Of a stretch of 64,000 bases of DNA, positions 47,226 through 57,510 are shown piece after piece. Each line of letters opens with the position of its first letter. Position 1 is the stretch's first letter. The stretch is from the NCBI GenBank assembly GCA_903813345.2, contig CAIIXF020000008.1, forward strand, positions 24,662,822-24,726,821, in the 5' to 3' direction. The translations under genes were made by a program, and so were the position numbers. This stretch comes from Owenia fusiformis (lineage: Eukaryota; Annelida; Polychaeta; Sabellida; Oweniidae). The notes beneath the pieces were generated by a model. It saw nothing but the letters and a program-made list of their open reading frames with translations, ran no database searches and was not told the DNA's origin.

Positions 47226-48994
47226 TAGAGGTGTCACGGATACACGATTTTGTTCCGTTCCGCGGAATTAGGCTCTCGGGTCGGAACACGGAACACTTAT
47301 TTATTTAACATTTCGGTTCGGTTCCGGAACAAGAAAATCATACCTTTAAGCAGCTTTTACCCCTCAAATCGCCACAAAACGGCATTTTTCTTTGCACCGG
47401 AAGAAGTCAATTTTTCACTCCTTCTCATTGAAAAGTTTTCAAGAGTACCAGATAGACCTAGTCAATCAACTTATTTTTATTCGAACTATATATGCCGATG
47501 GTTTATCTTTCTCGAGTAGTATGATCTGCGACTTTGCACTGAACATGTCGGCGGCTAAACTCAAAATGTCAAATGAGCTGTAACCTGAAAAACAATGTAT
47601 TGAAGACGCTTTGAAGGGCGGGAACGTTGGGAAATATAGCGGTAATCCCGTGTTCGGGTAGAGTGCCTTCAAAGAAGTGAGGTCCTAATAACAGATGCTC
47701 AAGGTGAATTGATGGTTAATTTTGGTTTTTCTTCCCAGTTCAAATGGAAGATCTAGGACGGGTTAGTGTAAAAAACTGGGTGACTGGGTAACCGGGTGAC
47801 CGGGTACTTAAAGTTCCTAGCAGGGTTAGGAATTTTTATTATTTATAACGTTGGATCTGGACGATACATGTACATTATTTTCGACGTCACGTTTTGAGGT
47901 TATTTCACATCGTAAGAACGTTTTGACAGCGTTAATTTTTAACGTTAAAATAATGTCGGTAATGAACCGATTTAGTGAAAACATATGACGTCTTTGTAAC
48001 GTTATTTTAACTCACAAATATTTTGAAGTCATTTCCACAATGTTGAAATTCAACCATCCATCGACGTTTTTCTGAATATTTAAATAATGTCAGATCAATA
48101 CGGTCCATGAACGTCATTATTGACGTCACGTTTTGAGGTTATTTCAAATCGAAAAAACGTTTCGACAACGTTAAATTTTAACGTAAACAATACGTCAGAA
48201 ATGAACTGACTGAGTGAGAACACAAAGTTTTTGTCATGTTTTTTTCCACCAACAAATATTTTGATATTAAAAGCCTGTTTTGACAACGATGAATTTTAAC
48301 GTTTGAGTTACGTCACATATGAACCAATGTAGTAAAAAATCAAATGTTACTGTTTGTTATGTTTTCCACACTAACGAACTTTACGGACACGTTACAACAA
48401 CGTTCTTTTTATACCATCAATAGATGTCTCATGTTAACATTGCCTCGATGTGTAAAGAACGAAAATGTGCAACGTCTTCTAGGAACTTATATGCTACTTA
48501 TGAGCAACGTGACATGGACGTCACTGTTTGCTAGATCGATTATTTTAAAAGGTGCTCTGTCTCGTATAGGGTAAAAATATCGAACAGCAGTGCACTCGTA
48601 GGTTAAGTCTGTCAAGTCAATTCGCTACTATATATCGGGGGAAATGTGGAACTTTGAAAGTTGGTAACCCTGCTAGGAACGTTAGGTACCCGGTCGACCG
48701 GGTACCCGGTTACCCTGTCACCTGGTTTTTTACACAAACCCATCTAGGACACGTAGGCCTAGATCGAATTTTTTATTTCCTGTAAAAGCTATATTTCCAA
48801 TCATTGTTCATAGACTCGCAAAATTTAGTAGTTTTGTTGCAAATTACTAGATCTTGGCCTACAATAAATGGGGCAAGTTAGGGTATAATACACACAGTCA
48901 CTTTGTTCCGGAACCGTTACGAAATTGTTCCGTTCCGAAGCCAAATATTCCGAACCGAACCGTTCCGAATTTTTTTTGTTCCGTGACACCTCTA
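47226..48994. mobile_element. Non-autonomous hAT element, 1.77 kb
   Basis: The ends TAGAGGTGTCACGGA and the inverted copy are perfect for 15 bp, followed on each side by several 'GTTCCG/CGGAAC' subterminal motifs. The flanking 8-mers GAAATAAA and AAAATAAA are an 8-bp duplication with one change. The related locus at 43490-43510 shows the uninterrupted site. The interior holds a younger nested element and no transposase. Confidence 0.82.
47760..48741. mobile_element. 9-bp-TSD element nested inside the hAT
   Basis: TIRs of more than 40 bp begin GGGTTAGTGTAAAAAACTGG on the left, with the inverted counterpart on the right, and include repeated GGTAACCGGGT / GGTCGACCGGGTACC motifs. Perfect duplications ATCTAGGAC lie at 47751-47759 and 48742-48750. 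The interior has three diverged direct copies of a segment with 'gacgtcacgttttgaggtt'. The 9-bp duplication suggests a Mutator-like element; the TIRs are unrelated to those at 40178. Confidence 0.88.
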
Positions 48995-50038
48995 AAAATA
49001 AAAGGTTTATCTTAATTTTCATCTACTTTGGGGGGTTTTGTTTTAAGTTTTTGCATACTTTTTGTAAAACCAAAATTTTCTTCCAATTTTTTTCTAAACT
49101 GAAAATGAAACTCTGGCATCTTTTCTCAGGCTGGACTCATATGGGCACTAATATTGACACCTTTTTGAACTGTTTTGACTTACTTTAAGCGCACGGGTGC
49201 CTACTACGGCAAATAAGGTATATAGAATATATATAAATAATTTTTGCATTAAATTGTTGCCAATCGGTCAACATTACATAAAGGACCGTGTTTTTTACAG
49301 AATGTTTTCAATAATTGGTTTAAGAGAAAAACATTGTTGAATTCAGTTCTCCATACTGATACCTATCCTTTGTATATTTGGCATTTCGTATACTGTCATC
49401 CACTGATGAAAATTCCCTTATTTTTAACATGGGAAATCCTCACTTCAGCAAATCCATGTGTCATTATTTTTGTTCCAAACTGTAGTCAGGCATATTGAGT
49501 CTATTAAAGTGACTGTAGTATAAAGGGAAATTAGGAAATTTCCTTTTTTTGATTTTTGATTGCTCGTGACACCCCTGGTGCCAACTCCACAAGAAAACAA
49601 CAGTTTTTCAATTGAATGGTGTCATATTGTTAAGAAATTATTAATCTTCAATATGATACATGGGATGGTTTAAGACACTCTATTAAATTTCGCAGATTTC
49701 ACAAAATCTAGGAGCTAGCAAACATTTATAAGACATCTCGAGTACAAAAGGTTTGAGGCCTGTAATTAGTAGATGTGGGTCTAACATCCCTAAAAAGGCA
49801 ACTCTTAAGTGACAAATTTGGGGCTACCACCAGGGGGCGCTTTTGAAATGCCACTAAAATTAGTTCTAAATGGCATCTCAAGAACATCAATAAAACCTTT
49901 GTCAAAATGTTCCTTTAGACCCTCTGAAACACTATGAGTCCTTAAGAGTAGCCAATCTCGGGGTTTAACCCATTTCTGAGTGAGTTAAAAGTCACCATGG
50001 ATACGGGCATACACAATCAAAATGCTGTATCAGAGCCT
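48995..50038. other. Gene-free stretch with family-A fragments
   Basis: 49210-49390 matches 29630-29790 (family A, other half). Otherwise there is no recognisable gene. Confidence 0.45.
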
Positions 50039-50265
50039 GGTGAACTTGAATATATTTGAAATTCTGAATTATCCATAGAATATTTAAGAAGACCTTTCTA
50101 ACAAGCCATAATACATCAATTTATGACAACTGAATCCAGAGAATATTGAACTTTTTGTGTCAATTTTGATCAAAAAATGTTGTCATAGATTGATGTATTA
50201 TGTTAGAAAGGTCAACTTACATATTTTATGGATATTTCAGAATATCAAATATATTCAAGTTCACC
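50039..50265. mobile_element. Hairpin MITE, 227 bp
   Basis: GGTGAACTTGAATATATTTG at the left is repeated inverted at the right. A second inverted pair (acctttctaacataata / tattatgttagaaaggt) lies inside. Non-coding. Confidence 0.75.
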
Positions 50266-51198
50266 AAAAAAAACTACCAACGGTAGATAAAAAATAACAT
50301 GTATAAAAATTCTAATTAAACGAATTTTTATATTTTGTGGCCTCAATAAACCCTTATTTCTTTTGGAATGGCCTTAAACCCTGGTGCGCCCTGGTCCGCG
50401 AATCGAACATTTAATTTAGAGATTAGCGCACACGGGTGTGACTGTAAACCTCCTGTTCACTAGTGTATGAATTATGAATGTAGTTTCGCACAGGTGTCAA
50501 CAGAAACAACAGTGAACCCTGCGAACCAGGGTTCCCAGGATTCGCATGCCTTCGACTCTTTCTCCAATATTGCCCTGTTTTAATAGTTATTTAATCATGT
50601 TCCTAAGCAGTTGTCCACTATATTTTGGGTTTTGGAGCCCTGCGCTTGGAGGATGATTATAAGTTCTGGAGAGTTGAAAGTATAAATGTGATCAATTGTG
50701 GAAATAAGAGCAAGAATGTGCTGCCATCTATTTTACCAACAAATGTATAAATTATGTTTATAATTATGAATATGTTTGCCTTATACATTTCAGACAATTC
50801 ATTCACATTCCAAGCCTCTTTAAAGATGTCGCCTCAGTTAATTGATGTAGATTGGAAATTTCAAATCATGAGAGAAATGTATTAACAAAAGAATTCTGCC
50901 GTTCCAATGCTGTTTGAGGGCTATTACACATGGTGATAATTATGCCACCATAAATTGGACATGAAGTCAGCAGTTGGTTTCTGTAACTTTATTTTGCTAT
51001 TGTTACCTTTTTCGCCCTCTCACCTTCAATGGACTTTCCAAAAGTAGAATGTGGTTTGATTGTTCACTTGTTTGTTTGTTCATTTGTTTGTTCACTTTTC
51101 CATTCAATGGTCCGGTTTAAGGTGGATCGAGTCATTGATATTGCATATCCTTTATCCATATGGGTTGAAAATCCTCTATCCTGAAACTTTTGTAAAAA
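50266..51198. other. Gene-free stretch
   Basis: Around 50385-50545 an imperfect inverted pair (ccctggt.cgcgaat ... cctgcgaaccaggg) suggests another decayed element. No gene seen. Confidence 0.4.
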
Positions 51199-51476
51199 CC
51201 CGAGTGTAACAAGCCAGTTACAGACATGAATAATGAAAGAGAGTGTCCCATGCGGGAATCGAACCCAGGACCTTCCAGTTCAAACTCTGATGCTCTACCA
51301 CCGAGCCATAAAGACTTAAGTAAACACAGCTAAGCTGTTGTAGCAAGTTGCTCTCCAGGGTCATTACACCATCCCCTTTCAAGGATGACGCCCCATTGTC
51401 ACTCTGAATATACACATGGGTGATACCCACTTCTGACACCATTGTAAGGACACAAGGGTGCCTCTGAGGAGCTATA
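51199..51476 (-). repeat. tRNA-derived SINE, copy 1
   Basis: On the minus strand the head (about 51236-51312) carries an A-box-like TGGCTCGGTGGTAGAGC and a perfect B box GGTTCGATTCC, spaced as in a tRNA. The anticodon stem does not pair well and there is no discriminator/CCA context, so it is not a working tRNA. The tail ends in 'gcttgttacac'. Pol III transcription is plausible. Confidence 0.65.
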
Positions 51477-51600
51477 GTGTAACAAGCCACATTCAGACAT
51501 GAAACAGAGTGCTAAATTCAATGACCCATGCTGGAATCAAACCCAGGACCTTCCACTTCATCAAATCTGATGCTCTATCACTGAGCCATAAAGACTTAAA
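51477..51600 (-). repeat. tRNA-derived SINE, copy 2
   Basis: A diverged direct copy of the preceding SINE head and tail, with B box changed to GGTTTGATTCC. The pair suggests tandem insertion or a dimeric SINE. Confidence 0.6.
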
Positions 51601-52707
51601 GTCACTTCCAACTTAAATTTTCTGTAAAATCTTTCATCTAGAATTTTGATTTAACCAATACCAAATTGTTGAACTGATTATGGAAAAAACACAACCCACA
51701 TTGAAGAATGTCAGACCATAAAACATCTTATTAGTTCTGGGGATAAAGTGACTAATTCATATTTGGAAACATGTCCTCATATCAAGTGCACCTTTTCAGA
51801 CTTGAATTAATTTGGATTTGGATAAAACATCCTTCAGAATATATTATTTACCTCTGTATTGGGCTCAAGGAAAGCATTACAGTCTGGTTGTGTTCATTAA
51901 TTGACCCCCCCCCCCCCTGTGTAAAAAAATGATTAATTAACTAGTTGAGAAACATAATGGACTTCTAGTAGGTTTCCACTGTAGGATCTACTTGACTTCA
52001 TAGGAAATGTTATACAGACGATAAAAAGGGCAAATTTCTTTAATGCATTGTTAACAGAGCATTCAAGTCCGGAGTTTAAACAATGAAATCCATTAAGTTA
52101 GCTTCCGTTATTTTGCTTTAAGTTAGTTAAAGTAAGAAGGCTAATAGAAAGTTGTCTATAAGATTATAAAGCGGTTGCTTTGATTACTGTTCTAGAAAAT
52201 CCTATATCCCTGTATATCTACTCAATATTCTTTTGTTAATTCATATATTTTTCACAAAACCCATATTTTCTAGAAGAATTATCAAGAAAAAGCATGCTTG
52301 CCTTGATTCTATGCAGCAGGAACACTCAAAACATTGAATTCTCTATAGTGAAAAATGTTTAAACCCAATAAACTATATATTGTTTCCTCTTGAAGGGCTT
52401 GCCTCACATCTAAATCTCATATCCTTTTACGCAAATTGATAATCTGAAAATGTAAATGGTATCGTACTGCAGTTTAAGTTAAGTAAGCTTTTGTAATATT
52501 TGTATCATTTGTACATTTTCCCTTTCAAATTTTAAGATGATATTTCATATATAATTTCACATGTAAAGTCTATGCTTGCATATCCTCATCCTCCTTTTCT
52601 CATAACAGACAAGTGCTGCTCCCTTGGATGTTTGACTTAATACTCACAGAGCAAGATGTTATAATTTAGAATTCCTGAAAACAGTTTTGTTATTGATGAA
52701 TGAATTC
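51601..52707. other. Gene-free stretch
   Basis: AT-rich. Contains a poly-C run (51906-51917) near a repeat edge. No exon recognised. Confidence 0.4.
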
Positions 52708-53331
52708 TACAGAGTGGGCCAAAAAATGCATACACAATATAAATTGATCTCAACCCCATATGATTTCATGGATTTATTTGGAACTTGGCACAAGTAAAGT
52801 TCAAAGGGTTATCTTTCAGTTTCATGTATTATTAGCATTGCCTACAGTTATTTAATAGTAATTTGAGGAGGTGTTCAGTAGGGCCCCCTTCTTCTGGACA
52901 ACGAGCCTTAGCCGCATTCACCATTGATCACTTGCTTTATTCAATGTCTCCTGACTGGGAGCATTCCAGTCTCTCTTTATCTTCTGTTGTAGAGTTTGCA
53001 TAGATATAATTGATCTAGAATGCATGTAGACATTGCTTTCAAGGCAACCCCGAGCACAGTAGTCAATCTGGGCTGTTTGGGGGCCACATATCAGGTGGAA
53101 TAAAAGGAGATGTTTTCTGTTTAAGGTAGTCAATTGTTGATTTCGCTGGGTGCGATGGTGCTCAATCCTGTTGAAAAATAAAGTCTCTGAATATGCGCCT
53201 AATCATATCTTTCCGTGATAGTCTACCAGGAAGTGTAATCTTGGATTGTTGTACACAAAATCTGCATTTTGCAACCTTCATTTTCATGAAATATTTACAT
53301 TTTTCAAATATAAGTTTTTTTTACACTGTAG
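52708..53331 (-). pseudogene. Dead, internally deleted mariner-like transposase
   Basis: On the minus strand, 52880-53175 translates to the C-terminal half of a Tc1/mariner-type transposase. It has Q-D (second catalytic Asp region) followed by a stop in place of Gly, then A-P-S-H, then W-P-P-N-S-P-D (third catalytic Asp box) with a frame disruption, then C-L-E-S-N-V-Y and L-S/P-Q-E-T-L-N-K-A near the end. Stops and at least one frameshift break it, and the N-terminal half is missing. The ends TACAGAGTG... and ...CACTGTA look like diverged TIRs. It is unrelated in detail to the element at 20721. Confidence 0.75.
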
Positions 53332-53733
53332 TGACTGATATGTCATTTATATGACATGATTATTGAGTCAATAAAAGATATATATAATATAAACATGGTA
53401 CCTACATTAAGAGAACATTATTTTCCTTTCCTCTGATCTAAAGTCTCCTTCTCTTCAGTACCATGAATAAACCCCTGGGATTGGCTAAATAAAGGGGTGC
53501 AACCAACACAACCCCCCCCCCCCCGTCCAACACCCATGTGCTAAATACTTGCTATTTTCATGAAATTTCCATATACCCTCATTATTATTGTCTAACTTAT
53601 CAAGGATTGTAGATGGTTCCCATATTCCAAAATTTTGAAAATCACTTGAAAAAAGAATTTTGGTTCAAGGATTACATGTCATTTTTCTGTTTTGTGATGA
53701 CTTATCAATGTGCATATATGATTTCTTCTACAG
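53332..53733. other. Gene-free stretch
   Basis: Contains a poly-C tract (53511-53524). Nothing else recognised before the acceptor at 53731-53733. Confidence 0.4.
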
Positions 53734-53848
53734 GCATATTAGCTAACAAGTGTTATCGCAGTCACAACCTGGATGAAGAAGAAATATGTGAATGACATGA
53801 AAGATAAAAAGAATACTGAACCTACAATTCATAACTGGAAAGTTTCAG
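53734..53848 (+). other. Candidate exon, 115 bp (non-coding or 5' UTR)
   Basis: Bounded by a good acceptor (atttcttctacag) and a strong donor (TTTCAG then GTAAGA). All three frames contain stops. The frame starting at the third base is open for 19 codons. The best interpretation is a 5' untranslated exon of the Prox gene or an exon of a separate + strand transcript. Confidence 0.4.
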
Positions 53849-54189
53849 GTAAGATACTGTTTGGTAATATCAATGGCGCAGCCAGGATTTGACAGGTGGG
53901 GTTCGAATATTTTCGGCCAAATTTGCTTAATCTTAAATTTTGCCAAAAATGCTTAATCTCTGATTTGCTGATTGGTTGAGAAAGGGTCAGCGTGTTAGAT
54001 TTGTCGGACGTTATATCCTAATCAGACAGTTTATACTCGGAAAATATGCTTTATTTGTATTTTACAAATGTTTACATTTTCCCAAATAAAATGAGCACAT
54101 TATTGTAAGAATCTTAAGTTTTACACAAATAAAGTCCAGTATGCACTTTGTGTATTTTTAGAAAATAGACATGACAAAGAGTAATATGA

Positions 54190-54440
54190 GCCAAAAGATT
54201 CTGATATAGAGACGATTTTGTTAAGGTTGCGATCTGATACAACTTTTAAGAAAGAGTTGAGTAATATATTGTCATTTAAGAAACTCTCAGATAATATATT
54301 GCTATTGAAGAGGAAATGTATTGCCTTCTAAGGAACTGTGAAGTAATGTATTATCTTTTAAATTGCAAGACTATACTGTCATTTAAAAAACTACCAGGTC
54401 AGTTTCTGTCCTCATGACAATTGTCAGGTAAGAAAATGTT
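54190..54440. repeat. Degenerate short-period repeat
   Basis: Several imperfect copies of a 35-45 bp motif around 'gtaatatattgtcatttaagaaact'. Probably the core of an old mobile element. Confidence 0.5.
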
Positions 54441-55124
54441 AGGTGCATAACTATTGGATAATAAACTATCATGAATGAAACTATTGTCAGGCATTTGACA
54501 GAAACAATGGCACATAAGAAACCACAGTCATATGCTAGATTCTTTCCAAAGGGATTGAATTAATTCAAATAATGATTAGCCAGAATATCACCACACGGAT
54601 GGAGTTTTCTTATTCAGGTGGTTGAATGGAATATAAATTGTCCATGCCATGCATTGGCCAGTTTACCAGGATAAAAACCTTCAATTATGATGTCACGGCC
54701 CACTTAAGAATCATTTAGCTGATTTCTCAAGGGGCTAAAATGATGAAAATATTCAAAGGCTGAAGCATGTCTTTTATGGACCTTTTATCCTGTTAGATCA
54801 ATTCTGTATTCTTTTGAAAGAATGGTACCATATTTTTAATTTCATTAATTTGTGTCGTCTGCAAGTGGAATTGATGCTATGACAAATTAATTGCATTCAT
54901 CAGGTGACTTTATGTGGAAACTCTTCAAAAGATATAACATTGCTTCTGTGATCAACTCTTTTTCTGCAAGAAATTTGATCATTTTATTTGTTATAAGTAA
55001 GCACTAAGTGTAAATTTTGATTGTGTGAATTAAAGAATGCAGGTGTAAAAACATGATTTCTTCTTGCAAGGGCACATAGTCCTCCCTTTAGAATATCATA
55101 ACAATGTTTATATTTTTATTTCAG

Positions 55125-55273
55125 CTTGGATGTCGTCAAATAAAGAAGTAATAAATTCAAGAAAGCTATCGTATTCAGGCCAGACAGCCCAAGAAAAAGA
55201 ATCATGTTTGTGGACATTTCTAAATAAATGAAAATTGGGTGAAATCAGGATTTTTATCAAAGATAGTGTCAAA
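55125..55273 (+). other. Candidate non-coding exon upstream of Prox
   Basis: Acceptor 'tatttttatttcag' and consensus donor (AAA then GTAAGT at 55274) enclose 149 bp with stops in every frame. It could follow exon 53734-53848 and join the Prox coding exon at 57464, giving an upstream-promoter transcript. Confidence 0.4.
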
Positions 55274-55479
55274 GTAAGTGGTTTTAAGCAATTAATACAT
55301 TAAGTTCATTTATTATTTATCAGCACCTTGAAGGAGGAAAAATTGTCAATTTTCATTTCGTTTAATTTTCCCTTGATAATTGCTGCTTTAGCTTAAGCGT
55401 ATTAATAGCTCTGACTTCTATAGCATGTAGCGTATGGTTGCAGTATTGTCTCCACTCGATAATTATGCAGCTTCTCTGT

Positions 55480-55617
55480 TTGCTGATTGGTTCTCTGCTT
55501 TGTTAAAAGTCATTAGGTATATCTGTTAGCAATGTCGTGTTTAGTCATCGGTCTATTCAGTAGCGTCTCTGCATAGAAATAATTGCATATTGGAAATATT
55601 TAGTCTTTTCCTTCAAG
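55480..55617 (+). promoter_or_regulatory. Candidate Prox promoter and non-coding first exon
   Basis: CTGATTGG (inverted CCAAT, 55484-55490) is followed by weak A/T boxes and an initiator-like TTCAGT near 55556. A near-consensus donor (CAAG then GTACGT at 55618) comes 60 bp later. The matching acceptor is the one at 57461-57463 before the coding exon. Vertebrate Prox1 also has a non-coding first exon, from memory. Inferred from signals only. Confidence 0.4.
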
Positions 55618-57269
55618 GTACGTAGATCACTTTTCATTTTTATATAAAACTTTGATCTTCTTTCAATTGTCTGTCTATACCAGAGGCTTCTTTATAATTG
55701 TTCATTTTGATCACTGATCAGGATCAAAATAAAATGATCACAAGCTAGCAGAATTATAATTAGAGTTTGACCAATTTCTAAGATAATTACTGTTGGGATA
55801 TCATTTAACTTGGCCAGGCTAGTTAAGTGATTAAAGGGGATATTTGGAAATTATAAACTTGCTTCAGGCTTTTTGGAAAATTAGATAATTACTTGATAGA
55901 TAGACTAGATGCAACAGTTGGTGAAGTGCAATTAGAAGACTCTTGTTTGCAGTAATCTAAGCAATTAGAATTATCATCAAAATTATTGTGTAATGATGTA
56001 CAGCTTTGGAGTTCATCCAGGAATCTTCCACCGAACAACACTTTTATTTAAATCATGTTTTGAAATATACCAGGATGTAGAAAGACTAATTTTTCAAAAT
56101 ATAGTCTACATGTGTACACAAATAAGAATAACTGTCTTTTACATCGGGAAGAACTGTGGAAGTAGAAATCCCATAGTACATGTAATAGTATATTGTTTAC
56201 AGATCTTCAATTTAATTCAAATAATGTTCCATACTGAAGTGCTTGGAAGAGGCTGTTTTGTTTTCTTTTAAGCAAAGAGTTCAAGGAACTATGACTGTGA
56301 ATCACAATGGATTCTTTTCTTGAAGTCTAAATGAATTTTAAGCCTGACAAGAAAGTGTGGATTTTATTTCTGTTTTATGTCATGATATTTCAAAAGAAAT
56401 TATGGAGATTTTTCATTAAGTCAGTTTGAATCCACAGCTTGGATGTAACTTAAGGAACAGTAGCACCATAGCAAGTCAATCATGTGTGTAAGATAAAGGA
56501 AACATCTCTGTTTATGCAAATATTAATGTATTCACATCTTTTACTTGTGCTTTAATGGGCCACATTAAATAAATGTGTTCAATTTGTACATTTCAACAAA
56601 AGAAAGATATATTTTACATATTAAGAATGTTGCATATTTTGCACATTTAACATAATCAGTCAAGTGAATTGATTAATACAAATGCCTATAATCAATCATT
56701 TATTCCTAAAATGGACATTTTGGCCTTTAAATTATCTATAAAGATAATTTTTAATTCAATATTTACTGAAAGTGACTATAACTTAAAGTGGCCACTTGTG
56801 TATCACCTCTATCAGTTACCTGGTGTTAATTATCCTGCCCTAACAAACAAACACACATCATCATTTTCAAATCAATTTCCAAAAGTTTGTCAACTTCTGA
56901 GATAGCCAAGGTCTGGCAGAAAATAAATCGCAAAAGTTGAAAAGAATTCATATCTATTATTTATTTAGCCAAACAAACATGTCCAATTTAGGGAAGATTA
57001 ATTCATAAATTATTTAATCACTCAGCATTCAGTCAGAAAATTATAGACATTTTTCTTTTTTGAGACATTTCTTAATATATCTATAAATATATTATCTTTG
57101 GTTGTGTTTTTGTGGTGCAAAGCATTAAAGGGTTGAATAGATCTTGAATATTAACTGAAATGTGAAGTCAGAATTTACTTGCCATATAGATTACATGAAA
57201 CAGATCTCCACAAGGCGTGTGGCCAAATCACTAATCTAAAATGCAAATAATTACTTGAATTTGAGTGAA
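55618..57269 (+). other. Presumed first intron of Prox
   Basis: AT-rich, with no conserved frame or repeat boundary seen. Open frames here (for example 55993-56271) have no recognisable domain. Confidence 0.4.
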
Positions 57270-57463
57270 TGGCCTGATTGGCTCTCTTAAAATGAGACAG
57301 GAATTTTGGTATCTCGATTCTTTCTCTGATTATTGGTTAAATATCTCAGGTAATTATCATTGCAGTTATACAGGTGAGTTTAAGTGCGAGGCTTCATTGA
57401 GGCTCTCTCTGATTGGTTGAGAGTTTTAATTGATGTTGACATCTGGTTTGTGTGATATTGCAG
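57270..57463 (+). promoter_or_regulatory. CCAAT-rich leader region with candidate 90-bp intron
   Basis: Three ATTGG words (57277, 57333 and 57413) in inverted-CCAAT context lie within 140 bp, immediately upstream of the Prox coding exon. A perfect donor (ACAG then GTGAGT at 57374) and the acceptor at 57461-57463 could define a 90-bp leader intron. This may be a second, proximal promoter. Confidence 0.4.
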
Positions 57464-57510
57464 GAATGATAGTGGTAAGCAGTTAGTTGAGCTCTTGAAT
57501 AGATCAAGAC

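Noticed and set aside
47250-47519. 89-codon frame beginning in the hAT terminus
   Set aside because: It includes the TIR and subterminal repeats and has no transposase motifs.
51236-51312. A functional tRNA gene on the minus strand
   Set aside because: A and B boxes are present, but the anticodon stem and acceptor stem do not pair properly, and a second diverged copy with a shared tail shows that it is a SINE.
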